Shown: positions 1 through 6,155 of the stretch, piece by piece | How the letters are laid out: each line of letters begins with the position of its first letter | Position numbering within the stretch: the stretch's first letter is position 1 | From: Phytohabitans sp036906915 | GTDB lineage: Bacteria > Actinomycetota > Actinomycetes > Mycobacteriales > Micromonosporaceae | Assembly (NCBI RefSeq): GCF_036906915.1 | Contig: NZ_JBAKHX010000143.1 | Location: 1 to 10,547 of the forward strand | Length of the DNA stretch: 10,547 nucleotides | Direction of reading: 5' to 3' | Position numbers and translations under genes: made by a program | The notes under the pieces: generated by a model | Told to the model about the DNA's origin: nothing | Seen by the model: the letters and a program-made list of their open reading frames with translations, nothing else | Database searches by the model: none

Positions 1-75
1 GGGCGTGGGCGAGGCACCAGCGTGTACTTCCGCGATCCGGACGGGTCGCTGCTGGAGTTCATCAGCTACGGGTGA
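1..75 (+). CDS. VOC/glyoxalase-fold protein, 3' end only
   Basis: The reading frame is open from the first base and ends at TGA 73-75. The 24 residues visible read GTSVYFRDPDGSLLEFISYG at their end. The pattern (S/T)-V-Y-F-x-D-P-D-G-x-L-L-E-F is the closing beta strand of vicinal-oxygen-chelate proteins (glyoxalase, bleomycin-resistance and extradiol dioxygenase relatives). The glutamate of LLEF is the usual C-terminal metal ligand of the fold. The substrate cannot be told from this fragment, and most of the gene lies to the left of the window. Its end overlaps the convergent aminopeptidase gene by 14 bp. The fold call is fairly safe; anything more specific would be a guess. Confidence 0.8.
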   Translation, partial: GRGRGTSVYFRDPDGSLLEFISYG

Positions 76-823
76 GCACCACCGGGCCGTCAGCGGTGAT
101 GGCGACGGTGTGCTCGGCGTGCGCGGCGCGGCTGCCGTCCGTGGTGGTGATCGTCCAGCCGTCGCGCAGCGCTCGGGTCCGGTCGCCGCCGCCCTCGATG
201 ACCATCGGCTCGATCGCGATGACGAGCCCTTCGCGGAGGGCCAGCCCGCGGCCGGCCTTTCCCGTGTTGGGCACGTGCGGGTCGTCGTGCATCGCGGTGC
301 CGATCCCATGCCCGCCCCAACCGTGCGGGATGCCATAGGGGCGGCAGGCCGCCTCGATGGCGTACCCGATGTCACCCATCCGCCCGCCGGGCCGCGCCGC
401 GGCGATGCCCGCCGCGAGCGCCGCGAATACGGTCTCGATCAGTTGCAGTCCGGCGGCGTCCACGGCGCCCACCGGCACCGTGACGGCCGCGTCACCGTGG
501 TAGCCGTCGACGTGCGCGCCGCAGTCGATCGACAGGATGTCGCCGTCGCGGAGCACGCGCTTGTCGGGGACGCCGTGCACGATGGCCTCGTTGACCGAGA
601 GACAGAGAACGCCCGGGTATGGAGTGCCGGCGAAGCGGGGCAGGTAGCCGAGGAACGACGGCTTCGCGCCGTGCGCCGCGATCGTGTCGGCCGCGAGGGC
701 GTCCAGGTCGACGAGGCGGACGCCGGGGCGCACCTCGGCGGCCACCGCGTCGAGGGTCCGCGCCACCACCCGTCCGGCCTCGCGCATGGTTTCTATCTCG
801 CTCGTCGTCCGCAGTACCACCAT
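62..823 (-). CDS. map: Type I methionine aminopeptidase
   Basis: A 253-residue cytosolic metallopeptidase that removes the N-terminal methionine from new proteins. The pita-bread fold signatures are complete. The five metal ligands are visible as D100 (SIDCGAHVDG), D111 (GYHGDAAVTV), H172 (GGHGIGTAMHDDPHVPN), E205 (AIEPMV) and E237 (AEHTV), with the conserved substrate-side His83 in NEAIVHGVPD. It is the short form with no N-terminal SH3-binding or zinc-finger extension. The ATG at 823 is chosen because the protein then begins directly with the family-typical VLRTTSEIETMREAGRVV; the frame stays open upstream, but that part looks like antisense of the neighbouring genes. It is transcribed divergently from the XRE regulator across 37 bp. 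It is not in a ribosomal-protein/adk cluster, so it is likely a paralogue or a specialised copy (inference). Enzyme identity is secure. Confidence 0.95.
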   Translation of the reverse strand: MVVLRTTSEIETMREAGRVVARTLDAVAAEVRPGVRLVDLDALAADTIAAHGAKPSFLGYLPRFAGTPYPGVLCLSVNEAIVHGVPDKRVLRDGDILSIDCGAHVDGYHGDAAVTVPVGAVDAAGLQLIETVFAALAAGIAAARPGGRMGDIGYAIEAACRPYGIPHGWGGHGIGTAMHDDPHVPNTGKAGRGLALREGLVIAIEPMVIEGGGDRTRALRDGWTITTTDGSRAAHAEHTVAITADGPVVLTRS

Positions 824-860
824 GGTGTGGGATTTTAATACCAGGATTATTATCGACGCC
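824..860. promoter_or_regulatory. Divergent, probably leaderless promoter pair with imperfect palindrome
   Basis: This 37-bp spacer is strikingly AT-rich against its surroundings. On the plus strand TATTAT (848-853) fits a -10 box, with the next ATG (861) about 7 nt away. On the minus strand TAAAAT (complement of 832-837) ends 8 nt before the ATG at 823. Both placements would start transcription at or next to the start codon, and neither gene has a Shine-Dalgarno sequence, which is the pattern of leaderless mRNAs common in actinobacteria. The two -10 boxes lie in an imperfect inverted repeat, GATTTTAATACC / AGGATTATTATC (831-854), with 8 of 12 pairs, a plausible operator. No convincing -35 boxes were seen. 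Promoter function is inference. Confidence 0.6.
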
Positions 861-1121
861 ATGGTGCGTACACCGTTGACCGCCGAGGAGCGCGAGCGCG
901 GGTACGCGCTGGGCCGCGCCCTCCAGCACGCCCGTGGCCGCCGCAGCGCAGCCGAGGTGGCGATGCAAGCGGGGATCTCCCTCGACACGCTGCGCAAGAT
1001 CGAGCGGGGTGCGATCGCGGCACCGACGTTCTTCACAGTGGCGGCGCTGGCCCGCGTCCTTGGCCTGGACCTGGGCGCGCTGGCTGATCGGATCACCGCC
1101 GAACGGCGGCTCGCGTCATGA
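861..1121 (+). CDS. Small XRE-type helix-turn-helix regulator
   Basis: An 86-residue protein consisting almost only of a Cro/C1-type HTH domain. The line SAAEVAMQAGISLDTLRKIERG (about residues 29-50) is the helix-turn-recognition helix. It is followed by PTFFTVAALARVLGLDLGALAD (55-76), the helices that complete the five-helix bundle. There is no ligand or dimer domain. The start at 861 gives MVRTPLTAEERERG; an in-frame ATG at 822 would add 13 residues encoded by the AT-rich spacer and is judged unlikely. It is divergent from the methionine aminopeptidase gene and coupled by ATGA to the MmcQ/YjbR gene. It probably binds DNA in the shared spacer and controls itself and the aminopeptidase, but that role is inferred only from position. 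Confidence 0.88.
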   Translation: MVRTPLTAEERERGYALGRALQHARGRRSAAEVAMQAGISLDTLRKIERGAIAAPTFFTVAALARVLGLDLGALADRITAERRLAS

Positions 1122-1465
1122 ACGGGGCCGAGGTGCTCGCGTACTGCCTGGCCAAGCCCGGGGCGTGGCAGGACGAGCCATGGGAGGGCGACGTGGTCGC
1201 GAAGGTCGGGCCCAAGATCTTCGCGTTTCTCGGAGCTGAGCCGCGCACGTCGGTCGGCGTCAAGTGCGGCCCCAACCGCGACGTGGCCGACGAGTGGCTT
1301 ACCCGGTATCCGGACGACGCGACGGTGATGGCGTACATCGGCCGATCCGGCTGGAACACCCTGCGCATCGACGGCAAGATCCCCGACGACGAGATCCGTG
1401 AGGCGATCGACGCCTCCTACGACGCGGTCGTGGCCAAGCTCCCCAAGCGCGACCGCCCCACCTAA
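1118..1465 (+). CDS. MmcQ/YjbR family protein
   Basis: A 115-residue protein of the MmcQ/YjbR family (CyaY-like fold, described as DNA-binding in some members). Family marks are the N-terminal MNGAEVLAYCLAKPGAW.DEPWEG, the core VVAKVGPKIFAFLG (27-39), VGVKCGPN (47-53) and YIGRSGWNTLRIDGKIPDDEI (73-93), where the GWNT and the acidic -DDEI- followed by a helical ASYDAVVAKLPK close the fold. The length is normal for the family. The ATG overlaps the TGA of the XRE gene (ATGA), so the two are translationally coupled and no separate ribosome site is needed. The biochemical role of the family is poorly defined; a function next to the regulator and aminopeptidase cannot be stated from sequence. Confidence 0.88.
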   Translation: MNGAEVLAYCLAKPGAWQDEPWEGDVVAKVGPKIFAFLGAEPRTSVGVKCGPNRDVADEWLTRYPDDATVMAYIGRSGWNTLRIDGKIPDDEIREAIDASYDAVVAKLPKRDRPT

Positions 1466-1642
1466 GACCTGTGTCCAACCGCCCGCGCCGCGCTGAGGGT
1501 GGGCCACATGATCGAAGTCCCGAAATCTGTTCGACACGCTGGCGGTTCGGCGTGTCTTGGGACTTGGATCATGGGCGCTGGCGTGCGACCCCCGCCACCT
1601 CGGCGAGATCGTGGCCTCGACGGGCGGAGGGCACGGCGGGCA
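1466..1642. other. Convergent intergenic gap
   Basis: This 177-bp gap separates the ends of the MmcQ/YjbR gene (plus) and the LLM oxidoreductase gene (minus). Apart from the nested inverted repeat listed separately, it holds no believable coding sequence. Short frames crossing it have no ribosome site and no family-like residues. Its likely role is to end transcription from both sides. Confidence 0.6.
1507..1573. repeat. Nested inverted repeat between convergent genes
   Basis: The outer arms CATGATCGAAGTCCC (1507-1521) and GGGACTTGGATCATG (1559-1573) pair at 14 of 15 positions; the only mismatch is G1514 against G1566. Inside lies a second perfect 7-bp stem, GACACGC (1533-1539) with GCGTGTC (1550-1556), around the 10-nt loop TGGCGGTTCG. 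The whole structure is 67 nt. It has no T-run, so it is not a classical rho-independent terminator. Its position between converging genes suits a bidirectional terminator or a REP-like dispersed palindrome; which one cannot be decided from a single copy. Confidence 0.7.
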
Positions 1643-2530
1643 TCAAGGCCGGGCGCGGAAGGCGTCGCGGATCTCTAGCAGCTGGCGTTGCTCGGTGGCG
1701 AAGTCGCGCGGACGGGGACTGTCCGGATTCGGGTCGAGGATGACCTCGGACGCGCCGGCCTCGGCCAGGGCGGCCACGTCGTCGACCACCTGGGTGAGCG
1801 TCCCGACGCCCAGAGGCCGGTCCGGCGGGGCGGGCTCGGGCTGGAGGCGGGCCTTGATCCGTGGCACCAGACCCGGCACCGGGCGTCCCAGGGTCGCCGC
1901 TGCCTCGGCCAGGGCGGGCACGCCGGCGCCGCGCAGCCACGACAGCGTCGGGTTGATCGGGTGCCAGGCGGTGGCGAAGCGGGCGGCGCGGCGGATCGCG
2001 GCCTTACCCGCGCCGCCGACCCACAGCGGCACGCTCCCGCCGGGTGGGTTCGGGCCGGTCGCCACGTCCTGGAAATGCGGGGCGGCGCTGACCGTCGGCT
2101 CGGCCCAGGCGCGCGTGATGATCTCCAAGTACGCATCGGTGGTGGCGCCGCGGGCCGACGCGTCCAGCCCCAGCGCCGCGAACTCGGTGCGCGCCCAGCC
2201 ACTGCCCGTTCCGAGTACGAAGCGGCCGCCGCTCAACACGTGCAGCATGGCGCTGAGCCGGGCGGTGAGCAGCGGGTGCCGGTATGGAAGCACGACGACC
2301 GAGGTGCCGAGGTGGACGGTGGTCGTCTGACCGGCGAGCCAGGCGAGCAGCGTGAACGGGTCGTAGAACGGTGACGGGTACAGGGCCGCCACCTCTGGCG
2401 TGGGCGCGACGTGGTCGGAGACCACGAGCGTGCTGAAGCCGTTGTCCTCGGCGAACCTGGCCCAGGCCAGCAGCGTCTCCGGGTCCACCTCCGGGCCGAA
2501 GTTCGGCACGTTGAGGCCGAGTCTCGTCAT
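1643..2530 (-). CDS. LLM-class (luciferase-like) oxidoreductase, probably F420-dependent
   Basis: A 295-residue TIM-barrel protein of the bacterial-luciferase-like superfamily. Visible marks are the first strand MTRLGLNVPNFGPEVDP, LVVSDHVAPTP (35-45), the strand VHLGTSVVVLPYRHPLLTARLSA (split over 72-94), SGGRFVLGTGSGW (100-112) and VPLWVGGAG in the middle of the chain. In actinobacteria this branch normally uses the deazaflavin F420 or FMN to reduce or oxidise small organic substrates; the substrate is unknown. The ATG at 2530 overlaps the TGA of the upstream deaminase gene (ATGA), so both proteins are probably made together. The deaminase partner hints at a substrate with an amino-heterocycle, but this is speculation. 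No signal peptide is seen, so it is cytosolic. Confidence 0.88.
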   Translation of the reverse strand: MTRLGLNVPNFGPEVDPETLLAWARFAEDNGFSTLVVSDHVAPTPEVAALYPSPFYDPFTLLAWLAGQTTTVHLGTSVVVLPYRHPLLTARLSAMLHVLSGGRFVLGTGSGWARTEFAALGLDASARGATTDAYLEIITRAWAEPTVSAAPHFQDVATGPNPPGGSVPLWVGGAGKAAIRRAARFATAWHPINPTLSWLRGAGVPALAEAAATLGRPVPGLVPRIKARLQPEPAPPDRPLGVGTLTQVVDDVAALAEAGASEVILDPNPDSPRPRDFATEQRQLLEIRDAFRARP

Positions 2531-3057
2531 CCGGCCGCCGCCCGCAGGTAGGACCGGAAAGGTGCGGACAGCTGCTCGTCGCTCAGGTTGGTCGCGCCGC
2601 GCCGGGCGATGCCGGGCAGGAGCGCGGTGACGGCGTCGATGAGCGCCGCGGTGGCCTCAGGCGCGGGATCCATCGCCACGGGGACGAGCTCCTTGCCGGC
2701 GGCGTACACGATCTCGCGTACTCCCGCGGCGGCGGCCACGGTCCGGCAGATCGCGCACGGCTCGCAGCTGGAGTAGACGGCGGTGCCGGCGAGGTCGAGC
2801 GAGCCTGTGCGGCGGGCGGCGTCGCGGATCGCGACCACCTCGCTGTGTGCCGACGGGTCGAGGTCCGACAGCGCCGTGTTGAGGCCAGTGCCGATCACTA
2901 CGCCGTCGCGGACGGACAGGGCAGCGAACGGGAGCTGGCCGGACGCGCCGTGGCGCTCGGCCGCGGCGATGGTGCGGGCCAGGGCGCCCGCCTCGCCGCC
3001 CAGGGCGGCGAGCGTCGCGCCGGCGAGGCTCTCGTGCCCGTCCGGATTCGTGGTCAT
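2527..3057 (-). CDS. Zinc-dependent nucleoside/cytidine-type deaminase
   Basis: A 176-residue member of the cytidine/deoxycytidylate deaminase superfamily. The zinc site reads HSEVVAIRDA (H71, catalytic proton-shuttle E73) and CEPCAICRT (C101 and C104, with an extra Cys98 two residues before Pro100). The order His-x-Glu then Pro-Cys-x-x-Cys and the CEPC spelling resemble guanine deaminase and TadA-like nucleoside deaminases. The start ATG at 3057 gives a hydrophilic N-terminal lead of about 20 residues before the fold. It hydrolyses an exocyclic amino group to a carbonyl with release of ammonia; the base or heterocycle used is unknown. A C-terminal extension after residue 125 (APEATAALIDAVTALLPG) is longer than in plain TadA and may set substrate choice. 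It is coupled to the LLM oxidoreductase. Confidence 0.88.
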   Translation of the reverse strand: MTTNPDGHESLAGATLAALGGEAGALARTIAAAERHGASGQLPFAALSVRDGVVIGTGLNTALSDLDPSAHSEVVAIRDAARRTGSLDLAGTAVYSSCEPCAICRTVAAAAGVREIVYAAGKELVPVAMDPAPEATAALIDAVTALLPGIARRGATNLSDEQLSAPFRSYLRAAAG

Positions 3058-3063
3058 GACGGC

Positions 3064-3069
3064 ACCCTA
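3064..3069 (-). promoter_or_regulatory. Candidate -10 box of the deaminase gene
   Basis: On the minus strand TAGGGT ends 6 nt before the ATG at 3057, again a spacing that would give a leaderless transcript. There is no Shine-Dalgarno sequence before this ATG. No -35 box was recognised, so the call is weak. Confidence 0.3.
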
Positions 3070-3116
3070 TGGCGCCGGAAGCGCGGGCGCTGCCCTCCGC
3101 GATCGAGGAGATCTCC

Positions 3117-3179
3117 GTCGACCAAGGGCAAACGCCCGTGGAAAAGAGATCAAACCACGTGCGTTCGCCCTTGATCGAC
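3117..3179 (-). repeat. Long inverted repeat, 25-bp arms, likely RNA hairpin
   Basis: Left arm 3117-3141 begins GTCGACCAAGGGCAAACGC and right arm 3155-3179 ends GCGTTCGCCCTTGATCGAC. The arms pair at 22 of 25 positions around the 13-nt A-rich loop AAAAGAGATCAAA. Two of the three mismatches (3122/3174 and 3130/3166) become G-U wobbles when read as minus-strand RNA, leaving only 3136/3160 unpaired. The structure lies in the 145-bp gap between the TetR gene end and the deaminase start, both on the minus strand. It could end the upstream transcript, protect an mRNA end, or be a copy of a dispersed palindromic element. The choice is inference. Confidence 0.75.
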
Positions 3180-3184
3180 GAAAA

Positions 3185-3218
3185 GGGGCGGGCGGCCGGC
3201 GGCTACAGGCCGGCCGCC
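3185..3218 (-). terminator. Possible intrinsic terminator after the TetR gene
   Basis: A perfect 10-bp stem, GGCGGCCGGC (3191-3200) with GCCGGCCGCC (3209-3218), surrounds an 8-nt loop and includes the TAG stop of the TetR gene. In the minus-strand direction the stem is followed by CGCCCC and then TTTT. The short T-run makes it a weak but reasonable rho-independent terminator for the long minus-strand operon. The 25-bp-arm hairpin immediately downstream may act with it. Confidence 0.45.
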
Positions 3219-3895
3219 GTCGCGGCGGCCTTGGGGCCGATGAACGGCGCCAGTACAACGTACGTCAGAGCCGGGAGGCGGTCGGGGAGTTCGGCCGTGC
3301 GACCCGTGGAGACGTGGTCGAAGATGACGCCGTAGATGCCGGCGATGATGGCCTCGACGGCCACCTGCGGCACCTCTGGCTGGCCGGCGCGGCGAGGTGC
3401 GGCGGCGAAGAAGTCGATGTAGCTGGCCAGCAGTGAGCGCCGGCAGGCGAGCGCCCGCGGCCCGGCGGCCAGCACCTCGACCACCGCCAGCGCGGCGAAC
3501 GCCGGCTCGGCGGCCAGGATGTGCAGCAGCGTCTCCAGGCCACGGCGCATGCGCTCGGGCCACCGGCCGGGCTGGCCGTACGAGGTGGCGACGCTCTTCT
3601 GCATCAGCTCGACGCCCAGCTCGAACGCTGCCAGAAAGCACGTCTCCTTGTCGACGAAGTGCTGGTAGTACGCGCGTGTCGACACGCCGGCGGCCGCGCA
3701 CACGTCACCCAGGGATGTGTTGGCATATCCCTTTTCGGCCACCGTGCGGGCCATCGCGTCGATCAACCGGTCGCGCTGGGTGCGGGCGACGAACTCGCGC
3801 GGCAGGTCATGCCGGCCCCGCGGCAGCCGCCTGTCCGGCGCCATCGCGGAACGCGAACCAGGTATGCCCCGCTCGATCGAGGTCCACTGCGACAC
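3203..3895 (-). CDS. TetR-family transcriptional regulator
   Basis: A 230-residue repressor-type protein. After a basic lead (LPRGRHDLPREFVARTQRDRLIDAMA split over 24-49) comes the TetR DNA-binding domain: AEKGYANTSLGDVCAAAGVSTRAYYQHFVDKETCFLAAF (parts of residues 53-91), with the HTH at about 61-80. The rest is an all-helical ligand and dimer domain ending at PFIGPKAAATAAGL. The GTG at 3895 is preferred because GAGGGGG (3900-3906) lies 4 nt upstream. Other in-frame starts are GTG 3919, ATG 3913 and ATG 3844; none has a clear ribosome site. It is the last gene of the minus-strand train, 48 bp after the acyl-CoA dehydrogenase gene. An acyl-CoA-like effector and control of the lipid module are natural guesses, not shown by sequence. 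Confidence 0.88.
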   Translation of the reverse strand: MSQWTSIERGIPGSRSAMAPDRRLPRGRHDLPREFVARTQRDRLIDAMARTVAEKGYANTSLGDVCAAAGVSTRAYYQHFVDKETCFLAAFELGVELMQKSVATSYGQPGRWPERMRRGLETLLHILAAEPAFAALAVVEVLAAGPRALACRRSLLASYIDFFAAAPRRAGQPEVPQVAVEAIIAGIYGVIFDHVSTGRTAELPDRLPALTYVVLAPFIGPKAAATAAGL

Positions 3896-3943
3896 TCCGC
3901 CCCCTCTGCGCATGGTCACGTGTGAACCAGAGTAGGGCCCTCC

Positions 3944-5155
3944 TCACGTTCGTGGTGTCGGGTATCTGCCTAGCTCCTTGCGCGCAAGGGATGAGCGATG
4001 CACCTCGTCCGGCCCATCGGCCAGCCGCAGGGTGCGCGCCGCCGCCCACAACTGAGCGAGGGGGAAGTCCTGGCTCACGCCGGCGGCGCCGTGCGCCTGG
4101 ATGGCCTTGTCGAGCACCCACTCGGCCATCTGCGGTACAGCGATCTTGATGGCCTGGATCTCGGTGTGCGCGCCCTTGTTGCCAACCGTGTCCATCAGCC
4201 AGGCCGTCTTCAGTACCAGCAGGCGGGCCTGCTCGATGCGCACGCGTGACTCGGCGATCCAGTCGGCGACCACGCCGTGCTGCCCGATCGGGCGGCCGAA
4301 GGCCACCCGATCGTTGGCGCGCCGGCACATCAGCGAAAGGCCCCGCTCGGCCATGCCGATCAGGCGCATGCAGTGGTGGATGCGCCCAGGCCCGAGACGG
4401 GCCTGGGCGATCGCGAAGCCATCGCCCTCAGCGCCGATCAAATTCTTCGACGGTACGCGGACAGCGTCGAACACGACCTCGGCGTGACCACCGTGGGGGC
4501 CGTCCGTGTACCCGAACACGGTCATGCCCCGACGCACCTGCACGCCAGGCGTGTCGCGGGGCACCAGGATCATGCTCTGCTGGCGGTGGCGCGGGCCGTC
4601 CGGGTCGGTCTTGCCCATGACGATGAAGATCTCGCAGCGCGGGTTCATGGCGCCGCTGGACCACCACTTTCGCCCGTCGACCACGTAGTCGCCGCCGTCC
4701 GCGGTGATGCGGGTGGCGATGTTGGTGGCGTCGGACGAGGCGACGCCCGGCTCGGTCATGCAGAACGCGGACCGGATCGCGCCGTCGAGCAGCGGCTCCA
4801 GCCACCGCTCCCGCTGCTCCGGCGTGCCGAACTCGGCCAGCAACTCCATGTTGCCGGTGTCGGGGGCAGCGCAGTTGAGCGCCTCGGGCGCCAGGTACGG
4901 GCTGCGGCCGGTGATCTCGGCTAGCGGCGCGTACTGGAGGTTGCTCAGACCGCTGACCTTGGGTAAGAACAGGTTCCACAGGCCGGCCCGGCGGGCGTGC
5001 GCCTTGAGCTCCTCGACGACCGGCGGTGTGGTCCACTGTGGACCAGTGGCGGCCTGATCGGCGAAGACCGGTTCGGCCGGATACACGTGTGCGTCCATGA
5101 ATGCGAGCAGCCGGCCGCGCAGCTGCTCGGTCTCGGCGTCGTACGCGAAGTCCAT
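3944..5155 (-). CDS. Acyl-CoA dehydrogenase, ACAD11/LvaC-like
   Basis: A 403-residue flavoprotein with the full acyl-CoA dehydrogenase layout: N-terminal helical domain (MDFAYDAETEQLRGRLLAFM), middle beta domain with the FAD/substrate line FCMTEPGVASSDATN (131-145) and YVVDGRKWWSSGAM (157-170), then a C-terminal helical domain with RIHHCMRLIGMAERGL (258-273) and AHGAAGVSQDFPLAQLW (354-370). The site of the usual catalytic Glu (YEG in MCAD) reads ADGPDEVH, placing Asp380 as the likely base. RIHHCMR and ADGPDEVH are typical of the ACAD10/ACAD11 branch. In that branch and in LvaC, the ACAD works on phosphorylated 4-hydroxyacyl-CoA made by an APH kinase. The kinase gene lies just upstream, 4 bp away. 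ATG 5155 is chosen over longer in-frame starts lying inside that kinase gene. Confidence 0.92.
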   Translation of the reverse strand: MDFAYDAETEQLRGRLLAFMDAHVYPAEPVFADQAATGPQWTTPPVVEELKAHARRAGLWNLFLPKVSGLSNLQYAPLAEITGRSPYLAPEALNCAAPDTGNMELLAEFGTPEQRERWLEPLLDGAIRSAFCMTEPGVASSDATNIATRITADGGDYVVDGRKWWSSGAMNPRCEIFIVMGKTDPDGPRHRQQSMILVPRDTPGVQVRRGMTVFGYTDGPHGGHAEVVFDAVRVPSKNLIGAEGDGFAIAQARLGPGRIHHCMRLIGMAERGLSLMCRRANDRVAFGRPIGQHGVVADWIAESRVRIEQARLLVLKTAWLMDTVGNKGAHTEIQAIKIAVPQMAEWVLDKAIQAHGAAGVSQDFPLAQLWAAARTLRLADGPDEVHRSSLARKELGRYPTPRT

Positions 5156-5159
5156 CGTG

Positions 5160-6155
5160 TCACCCCAGGGTCGCGTGGCCGCGCGCCAGCAGCGGCGGCA
5201 CCAGCTCGCCCATGTGGTCGAAGCCGGCGCCGACGGTCTGGCCTTTCGTGTACCGGTAGTGGATGCCCTCGGCGATGACCGCGAGCTTGAAGTAGCCGAA
5301 CGCCACGTACCAGTCCAGTGTGGACAGGTCGGCGCCCCGCCGCTCGGCGTAGCGGGCCGCCATCTCGCGCCCGGTGGGGAACCCCGCGTCGGGGTGGATC
5401 GCCGTGGAGACGACGTTGCCGGCGAACTCGGCCAGGCCGTCCCAGTACACGAGCAGCAGGCCCAGGTCGGCGAGCGGGTCGCCGAGCGTGGCCATCTCCC
5501 AGTCGAGCACGGCGGCGACCCGTCCGTCCGGGCCCACGATGACGTTGTCGAGGCGGTAGTCGCCGTGCACCACGCCAGCGCCGGCCGCGGCGGGCACGCT
5601 CGCGGCGAGCCGGTCGTGCAGCTCGGCGGCACCGGGCAGGTCGCGGCTGCGGGAGGCGTCGAGCTGGCCCTTCCACCGGCGCACCTGCCGGGCCATGAAC
5701 CCGTCGGGCCGCCCGAAGTCCGACAGGCCCACCGCGTCCGGGTCGACCTCGTGCAGGTCGGCGAGCACGTCGATCAGCGTGTAGGCGAGCGTGCGGGCCC
5801 GCTCGGCGCCCAGCGCGGCGGTTTGCTTAGCCGACCGGTAGACGACGCCGTCGACCCTTTCCATCAGGTAGAACGGCGCGCCGAGCACATCGGGGTCGGT
5901 GCACAGCCGCAGGGTGCGGGGGACCGGCACGGGGGTGGGCGCGAGGGCGGTCAGCACCCGGTACTCGCGGGCCATGTCGTGCGCTGTGCTGAGCACGTGG
6001 CCGAGCGGCGGACGGCGCAGCACGAACGTGCGCGGGCCCTCGTGGACCAGGTAGGTGAGGTTGGACTTGCCGCCGGCGATCACCTCAGCGGTCAGCTCGC
6101 CGCTGCCCAGGTACTCCCGCAGCCTCGCCAGGTCGAGCCCCGGCGTGTCCGTCAC
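5160..6155 (-). CDS. APH-fold phosphotransferase, ACAD11-N/LvaA-like
   Basis: A 331-residue kinase of the aminoglycoside-phosphotransferase fold. Visible parts are the nucleotide loop AGGKSNLTYLV (27-37), strand FVLRRPPLG (44-52), the hinge region FYLMERVDG (95-103), the catalytic loop VVHGDYRLDNVIV (195-207; D199 base, N204 metal ligand) and the metal-binding AVLDWEMATLGDPLADLG (215-232; D218). The LRRPP and HGDYRLDN spellings are those of the kinase domain that precedes the ACAD domain in ACAD10/ACAD11 and of bacterial stand-alone partners, rather than of drug-resistance enzymes. The predicted reaction is ATP-dependent phosphorylation of a 4-hydroxyacyl-CoA (inference from family and neighbour). 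GTG 6155 overlaps the SDR stop (GTGA); the stop is 4 bp before the ACAD start. Confidence 0.9.
   Translation of the reverse strand: MTDTPGLDLARLREYLGSGELTAEVIAGGKSNLTYLVHEGPRTFVLRRPPLGHVLSTAHDMAREYRVLTALAPTPVPVPRTLRLCTDPDVLGAPFYLMERVDGVVYRSAKQTAALGAERARTLAYTLIDVLADLHEVDPDAVGLSDFGRPDGFMARQVRRWKGQLDASRSRDLPGAAELHDRLAASVPAAAGAGVVHGDYRLDNVIVGPDGRVAAVLDWEMATLGDPLADLGLLLVYWDGLAEFAGNVVSTAIHPDAGFPTGREMAARYAERRGADLSTLDWYVAFGYFKLAVIAEGIHYRYTKGQTVGAGFDHMGELVPPLLARGHATLG

Noticed and set aside
822..860. Longer start for the XRE regulator (ATG 822)
   Set aside because: The extra 13 residues would be encoded by the AT-rich promoter-like spacer and share CATG with the aminopeptidase start; the ATG at 861 fits the domain better.
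1688..2374. Plus-strand frames opposite the LLM oxidoreductase
   Set aside because: No recognisable domain, low-complexity residue content and no ribosome site; the minus-strand protein explains the coding signal.
3916..3925. TCACGTGTGA near the TetR start as an operator
   Set aside because: Only 8 of 10 positions pair and it is short; a similar ACGTGTGAACC stretch on the minus strand near 10458-10468 is within the number of chance 11-mer matches in 10 kb.
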